Source of the DNA: Magnetominusculus dajiuhuensis
GTDB lineage: Bacteria; Nitrospirota; Thermodesulfovibrionia; Thermodesulfovibrionales; Magnetobacteriaceae
DNA: 46,034 bases
Assembly: GCF_046044395.1 (NCBI RefSeq)
Contig: NZ_JBJUSG010000012.1
Coordinates: 1 to 46,034, forward strand
Direction of reading: 5' to 3'
The translations under genes and the position numbers were made by a program. Every line of letters begins with the position of its first letter. Position 1 is the first letter of the stretch. Below are positions 40,475 through 46,034 of this stretch, piece by piece. The notes under the pieces were generated by a model. That model was not told the DNA's origin, did not search any database, and was given only the letters and a program-made list of their open reading frames with translations.

Positions 40475-41500
40475 CTATATTTCCCTTCCTACGGCGGTAG
40501 CCACCAGCCGTAAACTCTTCACCAAATCGTTAAACACATCGGGCTTCAGCGACTGCTCACCATCGGAGCACGCCTCCTCCGGCTTCGTATGCACCTCTAT
40601 CAAAAGACCGTCGGCACCCGCCGCCACCGCGGCCAGCGACATCGGTTTCACTAAGTCCCATCTGCCTACGGCATGTGACGGGTCAACTATGACGGGCAGG
40701 TGGGTCAGTTGTTTCAACACGGGAACGGCGCTTAGGTCAAGCGTGTTTCTTGTTGCCGTCTCAAACGTCCTTACCCCGCGTTCACAGAGTATTACCTTGT
40801 GGTTGCCCCTTGACATTATGTATTCGGCGGCCATCAGCCATTCTTTTATTGTTGCCGCAAGGCCGCGTTTTAGCAGCACCGGTTTGTCAACCATGCCGAC
40901 TTCAAGCAGCAGCCTGAAGTTTTGCATATTGCGCGTCCCTATCTGGATTATGTCCGTGTATTTGAGCATCAGGGTCAAATCCCGTGGGTCCATCAACTCT
41001 GTAACGATGGGCATTCCGGTGAGTTTCTTTGCCTCAAGCAGTATCTGTAGCCCCTCCTCGCCCATGCCCTGAAATGTATAGGGCGATGTGCGCGGCTTAA
41101 AAGCCCCGCCTCTGACAAAGGACGCCCCGCCTTCTTTGACCTTCTGCGCTATTGACAGCAGGATATCGCGGCCTTCTATTGCGCACGGCCCGGCTATTAT
41201 GTGTATCCTGTTTCCGCCGATTTTCAGGCCGTCAACATCTATTACCGTGTTTTCCTTTTTGAAATCCCGGCTTGCCAGCTTATACGGTTTTACTATCCTC
41301 ATCACCTCATCAACACCTGACATCGCCCTCACAGAGTCAACTTCCTCCTCAGATATCTTCGACGTATCGCCGATTACACCGATAATCGTCCTTTCGGTGC
41401 CTTTTGATACGTTGAGCGCAAGCCCTTTCTGCTCGAGCCGCTTCTGTATGTTATCTATCTCGTCCTGCGAGGCCGATTTTTTTAACACTACTATGTCCAT
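40475..41500 (-). CDS. aroF: 3-deoxy-7-phosphoheptulonate (DAHP) synthase, type I-beta
   Basis: 341 aa, first enzyme of the shikimate pathway, condensing PEP and erythrose-4-phosphate. N-terminal about 70 residues are a ferredoxin-like regulatory domain (MDIVVLKKSASQDEIDNIQK...). The KDSA-like catalytic core has IIAGPCAIEGRDILLSIA, SFVRGGAFKPRTSPYTFQG, GTRNMQNF, PVLLKRGLAATIKEWLMAAEY, LCERGVRTFE and VDPSHAVG. This is the form found in Thermotoga and Bacillus-like organisms. An AAGGAGG sits inside the end of hisC, whose stop abuts the ATG, so the two are probably coupled. Confidence 0.95.
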   Translation of the reverse strand: MDIVVLKKSASQDEIDNIQKRLEQKGLALNVSKGTERTIIGVIGDTSKISEEEVDSVRAMSGVDEVMRIVKPYKLASRDFKKENTVIDVDGLKIGGNRIHIIAGPCAIEGRDILLSIAQKVKEGGASFVRGGAFKPRTSPYTFQGMGEEGLQILLEAKKLTGMPIVTELMDPRDLTLMLKYTDIIQIGTRNMQNFRLLLEVGMVDKPVLLKRGLAATIKEWLMAAEYIMSRGNHKVILCERGVRTFETATRNTLDLSAVPVLKQLTHLPVIVDPSHAVGRWDLVKPMSLAAVAAGADGLLIEVHTKPEEACSDGEQSLKPDVFNDLVKSLRLVATAVGREI

Positions 41501-42586
41501 CTATAATACCTCCTTAAGTGTGCGAATAAACTCTTCATTTTCTGGCGGCAGACCGATTGTTACCCTAATAGTGGTAGTGTCTGCCAAACCCATAGGCCGT
41601 ATAATCATGCCCAGCTTCAATAACCTATTATATATTTCCATTGCATTTTTTTTTAAGTCCATATAGATAAAATTTGTGTGAGACGGGACAAAATCTATCC
41701 CAAGCGCCTTCAGCTCCTTGTGGAGCCAGGCCATGCCCCGGGCGTTTATCTCAACGGCGCGCCTGACGTGTTGCACATCTTTGAGGGCGGCGATGGCAGC
41801 CATTTGCGCCAATGTCGAGGTATTAAACGGTTCGCGTATTTTGTTCATAGCCCCGGTTATCGTCTTATTCGCTATGCCATAGCCTATTCGAAGGCCGGCA
41901 AGCCCATATGCCTTTGAAAACGTCCTCAGAATAAGAATATCCTTGCCGTCTCTGAAATAATCCATAGAATCTGGATACGACGCACTGTCAGCGGCATACT
42001 CATAATATGCCTCGTCCATTATGACCAGGATATTATCGGGCAGCCCCGCGAAGAACTGCCCAAGCTCATCCTTCGTTACAATTGTCCCCGTAGGGTTGTT
42101 TGGATTGGCTATACAGATTATTTTTGTCTTGCTTGTGATTTTGTCTGCCATGCCCTTTAAGTCAAGCCGGTAGTCCTTTGTAAGGGGTACCTGCACGGGA
42201 AGTCCGCCGGACTTTGCCGAGGAAATATAGTAAACAACAAACGAGGGAGACCCCATTATTGTCTCATCCCCCGGTGTCTGAAACGCCCTGATGGCAATAT
42301 CAATAAGTTCGTTTGAGCCTTGTCCTACGATAACCTCTTCAATATCAACGCCGTGAACCTTTGCCAACGCTGACCTAAGCGCATAGGCCCCGCCGTCGGG
42401 GTATCTGTGGAGTGTGCCGGTATGTTTAGCAATCTCGTCAATTGCAAGCGGCGACGGCCCAAGGGGGTTTTCGTTTGACGCGAGCTTCACAGAGCCGCTT
42501 ATGCCAAGCTCCCTCTCCAGCTCTTCGATAGGTTTGCCAGGCACATATGGCGTTATTTTATCAACATATTGCGGTACTTTAAGCAA
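41501..42586 (-). CDS. hisC: Histidinol-phosphate aminotransferase HisC
   Basis: 361 aa PLP enzyme of fold type I. Recognisable are the N-terminal ITPYVPGKPIEELERELG, the SNENPLGPS, NPNNPTGTIV, MDEAYYEY and the PLP Lys in RTFSKAYGLAGLRIGYG, plus C-terminal TIRVTIGLPPENEEFI. Among his genes it makes histidinol phosphate; here it lies in an aromatic operon, so it may also serve tyrosine and phenylalanine transamination. The start is TTG with GGAGG eleven bases upstream; no ATG is available before conserved residues. Confidence 0.94.
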   Translation of the reverse strand: MLKVPQYVDKITPYVPGKPIEELERELGISGSVKLASNENPLGPSPLAIDEIAKHTGTLHRYPDGGAYALRSALAKVHGVDIEEVIVGQGSNELIDIAIRAFQTPGDETIMGSPSFVVYYISSAKSGGLPVQVPLTKDYRLDLKGMADKITSKTKIICIANPNNPTGTIVTKDELGQFFAGLPDNILVIMDEAYYEYAADSASYPDSMDYFRDGKDILILRTFSKAYGLAGLRIGYGIANKTITGAMNKIREPFNTSTLAQMAAIAALKDVQHVRRAVEINARGMAWLHKELKALGIDFVPSHTNFIYMDLKKNAMEIYNRLLKLGMIIRPMGLADTTTIRVTIGLPPENEEFIRTLKEVL

Positions 42587-42657
42587 AGTCTTTTCTTACC
42601 TCCAGACATGTCTCCCACCTCTTTGAGGGCAACTGGGCTGATAGGATGGCCAGGGAT

Positions 42658-43776
42658 TTACCTTTCAATGGTCTCCATGTGGGGATACGAACCCAGAATT
42701 TTAAGATATACGCTGTGTTTTCTAACATCATCAAGGGCTTTTTTCACCTTCTTATCTTCAATATGTCCTTCCATATCGGCGAAGAATATATAATCCCATG
42801 CCTTTTTCTTCGACGGCCTGGATTCTATGCGTGTGAGATTAATTTTTTGTTTCTTAAACGGGGTCAGTATCTCGTAAAGTGAGCCGGGCTGGTCTTTTGC
42901 GGTAAACATAATTAATGTCATGTCGTTGCCGGTGCTGCCCTGGGCCTCTTTAGAGATAACGAGAAATCTTGTAACATTGTCTTTTACGTTTGCGATGCCT
43001 TTTTCAATGATATTCAGGTCGTATATTTTAGCGGCCAGCTCGCTGCCAATAGCCGCCACACCCTTTTCCTCTGCCGCGATTGCGGCGGCCTGGGATGTGC
43101 TGCCGGCCTCAAATATTGGCACGCCAAGCATATTCCTTTCAAGCCACTTGCGGCACTGCGCTATGACCTGGGGATGGGAGTATATCTTTTTTATCTCTCC
43201 GTCGGTGGATTTTAACAACAGATGGTGGTTTATAGACAGAAGTATCTCGGCGTACACCTTTAAATTATAGTCAACGAACATATCAAGGGTATAGTTAACC
43301 GCGCCTTCGTTTGAGTTTTCGATTGGCACAACTCCGAAGCTGCACTTGCCGGATTCCACCACCTCAAAAACCTCCCTGATGCTGTCCGCGGAGATGTACT
43401 TGCATGTGGAGCTGAAGTATTTCAGGGCGGCCTGATGGGTGTATGTTGCCTGAGGCCCCAGATAGGCGACTGTCACAGGATGTTCAAGGGACAAGGTGGC
43501 GCAGAATATCTCCTTAAAGATAGTCTTTATCGCGTCGTTGGGGAAGGAGCCGGTATTGAGCTTTTGCAACCTCTCAATCAGTTCCATCTCTTTACTGGGG
43601 TTAAAGAGCGCCCTGGTATCCTCGCCGACATCGGTGGCGGCACTGGTTATCTCCGCGACCGCCTCGACGCGCCTGTTGAGCAGGGCGATTATCTGCTCGT
43701 CTATCTCATCCAGCTTTACCCGATTTGGATCAGGCAAGCCATGTTCTTTATCAGTATCCGGTTTAATTGGCCACAT
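42658..43776 (-). CDS. pheA: Bifunctional chorismate mutase / prephenate dehydratase (P-protein)
   Basis: 372 aa. Residues about 15-100 form the AroQ chorismate mutase helices (DEIDEQIIALLNRRVEAVAEI). Residues about 105-280 are prephenate dehydratase (VAYLGPQATYTHQAALKYF, PIENSNEGAVNYTLDMFV, KDNVTRFLVISKE). Residues about 285-370 form an ACT domain with the Phe-binding ESRPSKKKAWDYIFF motif, so feedback inhibition by phenylalanine is expected. It opens the aromatic operon; the ATG has AGGA nine bases before it. The upstream region has 18-bp tandem repeats. Confidence 0.95.
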   Translation of the reverse strand: MWPIKPDTDKEHGLPDPNRVKLDEIDEQIIALLNRRVEAVAEITSAATDVGEDTRALFNPSKEMELIERLQKLNTGSFPNDAIKTIFKEIFCATLSLEHPVTVAYLGPQATYTHQAALKYFSSTCKYISADSIREVFEVVESGKCSFGVVPIENSNEGAVNYTLDMFVDYNLKVYAEILLSINHHLLLKSTDGEIKKIYSHPQVIAQCRKWLERNMLGVPIFEAGSTSQAAAIAAEEKGVAAIGSELAAKIYDLNIIEKGIANVKDNVTRFLVISKEAQGSTGNDMTLIMFTAKDQPGSLYEILTPFKKQKINLTRIESRPSKKKAWDYIFFADMEGHIEDKKVKKALDDVRKHSVYLKILGSYPHMETIER

Positions 43777-43802
43777 ATTATTTTATCCTGATTTATCCAT
43801 CC

Positions 43803-43838
43803 CACCTGATTATTTTATGCCACCTAATTATTTTATGC
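43803..43838. repeat. 18-bp tandem duplication upstream of pheA
   Basis: CACCTGATTATTTTATGC (43803-43820) and CACCTAATTATTTTATGC (43821-43838), one mismatch, with a further partial unit (CACC) behind. On the minus strand the units end 27 bases before the pheA ATG, so they occupy the leader or promoter of the aromatic operon. Confidence 0.75.
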
Positions 43839-43949
43839 CACCGTGCAAATTATCTGAGTGCCGCAAATGTATCAATTCTATAAGCTAACAGATTAGGCGG
43901 CTTTTATTCAACCATTTTTTTTGTTACAGGCGAAAAATATTATGGGGAA

Positions 43950-43969
43950 AGTGATTTCTTCATATCACT
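43950..43969 (-). terminator. Weak hairpin downstream of the NDH-2 fusion gene
   Basis: AGTGAT (43950-43955) and ATCACT (43964-43969) form a six-base stem with an eight-base loop, ten bases after the stop codon on the minus strand. It is followed by TTCCCC, not a U-run, so termination here would be weak at best. Confidence 0.25.
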
Positions 43970-43978
43970 CTGCCCAAA

Positions 43979-45583
43979 CTACGCAATGTCCTTACGCTTG
44001 TAGATGATACTTTCGAATGCCTCCCGCAGGACCGGGACATTTGTAAAGAGCGCCTTAAACGCCTTTCTCTCAACGGTGAGAACATCCACGGCGGTCACGG
44101 TTCGCACGGAGGCGCTTCGGGGTTTATCGTACATCAGGGCGCCTTCGCCGAAGCAGTCTCCGATTGTGAGAACACCGATAGGGTTTTGGGTTGTGCCTTT
44201 TAGTACCTCCGCGTCGCCGCTTAATATAACAAACACCTTGTCGCCGGGGTCGCCCTCGTTGAATATCATCTCACCCGGTTCGAAGTGCATTTTAGATATA
44301 TTTTCCGTGGGGTCTAAGTTGATGTTAACGATATCAGGGGGGACGACGAAATCCAGTATCCAGTCGAAGGCCACGCGAATTTTTCTGACAGTGCCGGGCA
44401 GTTTTGACCAATAAACGAATCTCCACATCATCCAGCCTATAAGCCCTGAGACCTTAAAGCCGAGGACTACGCCGGCGGCGGAGTGATGTCCCAGGGCGCT
44501 CATCATACCGAGGTCCTTGAATGAGAAGGGCTGTTTGGGACGGTTATCAATTTCGGCTATTATATTATGGGCGAGGCGTTTGCCTTCGCGGACGGCGAAT
44601 TGTGCCGTTGGTGGGCAGGGTTTATTCGTATTATTATCCATAATATACGCGCAGTCGCCGAGTGCCCAGATATCAGGCAGTTCTGAAACGGCAAGGTACT
44701 GGTTTACAATGATTCTGCCGCGTTCTTTTTTCAGGGGAAGCGCCTTCAATACCGCTCCTGGCGCGCCTCCTATAGTGGCCACGACGGTCTTAGTTGGAAT
44801 TACTGTGGAGCCTTTCAGTACAGCCCCGTCGTCGGTTACGGCCTCTATGAACACGTTTAACCTTATATCAATTTTCTTTTTCTTCAGGATATTATATGCG
44901 TAATCACTTAAAGAGGGCGGGAATTCTGGCAATATCCTTTCATAGCCGTGCAGGAGGATCATTTTAATGTCATCGTCTTTGATATTATTGTATCTTCGTG
45001 CGGTGCCGCGCACATAGTCGTTCATTTCACCGATTGCCTCCACGCCGGAAAATCCCCCGCCGGCCACGACAAACGTGAGCATCCTGCGCCGTTTAGCGGT
45101 GTCTGTTTCTGTATCAGCCTGTTCAAGCATGGCAATGATATGATAGCGTAGTATGAGGGCGTCGGCGACGTTTTTGAAATGAAACCCGTGGTCGGAGAGT
45201 CCACGAACGATGGAGAAGTTATCTTCGAGTCCTAGGGCGAGGACGAGATGGTCGTAAGGGATTTCGTTTTTTACGGAGGATGAGTTGATGGATGTGATGA
45301 CGACCTTTCTATCGAAATCAATATGTTCGACACCCTGAACAAAGAGATTGATACGTGGGCAGAGGTCCCGGATAGCGATGGAGACATCAAGTGGAGAGAG
45401 GCTGCCGGAGATGACCTCACCGAGCATAGGGGTGTAAACAGTGTAGTTTTCTTTGTTGACCATGGAGATTTCGATATCGCCAGAGGCGCGCCGGGCAATG
45501 GATTTAGAGAGTTCCATAGCGGTATAAATCCCGCCAAAGCCGCCGCCGAGAATAAGAATCCGAGTTTTAGAGTCCACAGCCAC
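43979..45583 (-). CDS. Type II NADH dehydrogenase fused to a cyclic-nucleotide-binding domain
   Basis: 534 aa. Residues 1 to about 400 are NDH-2-like: FAD Rossmann RILILGGGFGGIYTAMEL, NAD Rossmann FVVAGGGFSGVEAIGEM and the FAD-contact WALGDCAYI. Residues about 330-400 contain KLPGTVRKIRVAFDWILDF, a membrane-associating stretch. Residues about 415-530 are a CNB (CAP-ED) domain: FEPGEMIFNEGDPGDKVFVILSG and the phosphate-binding-cassette sequence FGEGALMYDKPRSASVRT. Such a module would tie menaquinone-linked NADH oxidation to cAMP or another effector. Monocistronic. I am sure of both domains and not of the ligand. Confidence 0.95.
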   Translation of the reverse strand: MAVDSKTRILILGGGFGGIYTAMELSKSIARRASGDIEISMVNKENYTVYTPMLGEVISGSLSPLDVSIAIRDLCPRINLFVQGVEHIDFDRKVVITSINSSSVKNEIPYDHLVLALGLEDNFSIVRGLSDHGFHFKNVADALILRYHIIAMLEQADTETDTAKRRRMLTFVVAGGGFSGVEAIGEMNDYVRGTARRYNNIKDDDIKMILLHGYERILPEFPPSLSDYAYNILKKKKIDIRLNVFIEAVTDDGAVLKGSTVIPTKTVVATIGGAPGAVLKALPLKKERGRIIVNQYLAVSELPDIWALGDCAYIMDNNTNKPCPPTAQFAVREGKRLAHNIIAEIDNRPKQPFSFKDLGMMSALGHHSAAGVVLGFKVSGLIGWMMWRFVYWSKLPGTVRKIRVAFDWILDFVVPPDIVNINLDPTENISKMHFEPGEMIFNEGDPGDKVFVILSGDAEVLKGTTQNPIGVLTIGDCFGEGALMYDKPRSASVRTVTAVDVLTVERKAFKALFTNVPVLREAFESIIYKRKDIA

Positions 45584-45627
45584 CGCAACCCCCGTCTCTA
45601 TTACGTCATTTTACATATGAACACTCC

Positions 45628-45651
45628 GTACCATTGGAAGTCAATGGGTAC
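45628..45651. other. Inverted repeat upstream of the NDH-2 fusion gene
   Basis: GTACCATTG (45628-45636) and CAATGGGTAC (45642-45651) are inverted copies with one bulged base and a five-base loop. Position about 45 bases before the start codon would suit an operator or leader hairpin. Confidence 0.4.
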
Positions 45652-45732
45652 AGCATTATATTTGTTGGGATTATAACATATATGGCGTTACAAATCCATT
45701 GCACGAATTGCCTCACGAAAAAACTACCGATA

Positions 45733-45762
45733 TTGACACGGACATCATGGAAAGCGTATAAT
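45733..45762 (+). promoter_or_regulatory. Perfect-hexamer sigma70 promoter before the terminal pseudogene
   Basis: TTGACA at 45733-45738 and TATAAT at 45757-45762, spacer 18. The start point would be around 45769, practically at the first in-frame ATG (45768), so translation would begin from the GTG at 45777 or from a leaderless message. Confidence 0.6.
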
Positions 45763-45767
45763 TAAGC

Positions 45768-45979
45768 ATGGGAGCAGTGAGACCGTCTAAGACACACACA
45801 GCGGGGGAAGCGCTGCGGGTACATGGAAAACGCAAGAGGTCTGCTCAAGGCCGCCGCCATTGAAGACAATATCTACCTTGGCAAAAACCGGTTCGTGAAG
45901 CGTTCGGCACGGCCTACCTTGCCATTGTCGAAGCTCTTAACGAAGCCCTGATAAAGAAGGGTCTTACCGTCTGTTGTCT
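45768..45979 (+). pseudogene. Frameshifted DUF5618-like gene
   Basis: Three reading frames together give a recognisable protein. ATG 45768 encodes MGAVRPSKTHTAGEALR; then a one-base shift near 45819 leads to YMENARGLLKAAAIEDNIYLGK; then a second shift in the A-run near 45889 leads to PVREAFGTAYLAIVEALNEALIKKGLT. This matches DUF5618 proteins (E-A-x-R-Y-x-x-N-A-R-x-L-L...V-R-E-A-x-G-T-A-Y-L-A). The conserved tail is missing: the sequence switches at about 45975 to a copy of the dispersed palindromic repeat. Two frameshifts plus truncation indicate a dead gene. Confidence 0.65.
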
Positions 45980-46000
45980 GGAATGACAGAAAGGGACAAG
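45980..46000 (+). repeat. Partial copy of the dispersed palindromic repeat
   Basis: The 21 bases from GGAATGACAG to GGGACAAG match the inner part of the 31.5-kb cluster (31641-31661) at 19 of 21 positions. It begins where the DUF5618-like pseudogene loses homology, so it may mark the break point. Confidence 0.55.
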
Positions 46001-46034
46001 GATGGCAACAAACTAAGCAACTACCGCTTACTTA

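Overview
The window looks like a chromosomal segment of a Gram-negative bacterium, most plausibly from Nitrospirota (the Thermodesulfovibrio / Magnetobacterium side) or a deltaproteobacterial-type lineage. The reasoning is by gene content and order: a pheA-hisC-aroF-tyrA/aroA-cmk-ispH-rpsA-sppA-ihf run, a Bacillus-type (Fe-S) PurF, small-type PurL, a Rieske/cytochrome b6 pair and a NDH-2/cyclic-nucleotide-domain fusion. The taxonomic call is inference; no rRNA or tRNA gene was seen to anchor it.

Layout. 1-6.65 kb (minus strand): late cobalamin genes cobQ-cobC-cobS behind purine genes purF-purL, overlapping or tightly packed. 6.7-9.6 kb: a small accessory island (an unrecognised 210-aa protein, a Uma2-like remnant, and an AAA ATPase + DUF4276-like pair), bounded by two near-identical 26-bp direct repeats. 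9.66-14.13 kb (plus): yajQ, a small internally duplicated protein, an inositol-monophosphatase-like gene and a three-domain acyl-activating enzyme/ACP/acyltransferase. 14.15-16.0 kb (minus): a very AT-rich two-gene module, an ABC-type AAA ATPase plus a small protein with a PD-(D/E)xK nuclease motif, which is a defence-system candidate. 16.07-17.47 kb (plus): a small exported protein and an outer-membrane beta-barrel with a cysteine cluster at its mature N-terminus.

17.5-26.35 kb is a surface-glycan cluster: a methyltransferase on the minus strand; divergently, from a perfect-consensus sigma70 promoter, a HAD-superfamily protein, a 77-aa membrane microprotein and a 1635-aa protein with nine ~110-119-aa beta-sandwich-like repeats ahead of two GT2 glycosyltransferase domains. 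26.45-31.4 kb (minus) is a signalling operon: multi-PAS membrane histidine kinase, REC-GGDEF regulator, CBS-domain protein. 31.4-32.5 kb is a repeat-rich gap with a decayed Phd-like antitoxin and an intact hicAB pair with an operator-like palindrome inside its promoter. 32.65-33.77 kb holds a Rieske protein and cytochrome b6-type subunit without an adjacent subunit IV or cytochrome c.

33.8-43.8 kb (minus) is the aromatic amino acid/translation superoperon. 44-45.6 kb is the NDH-2/cNMP-binding fusion. The window ends in a frameshifted DUF5618-like pseudogene that breaks off at a copy of the same dispersed palindromic repeat found near 31.5 and 37.5 kb.
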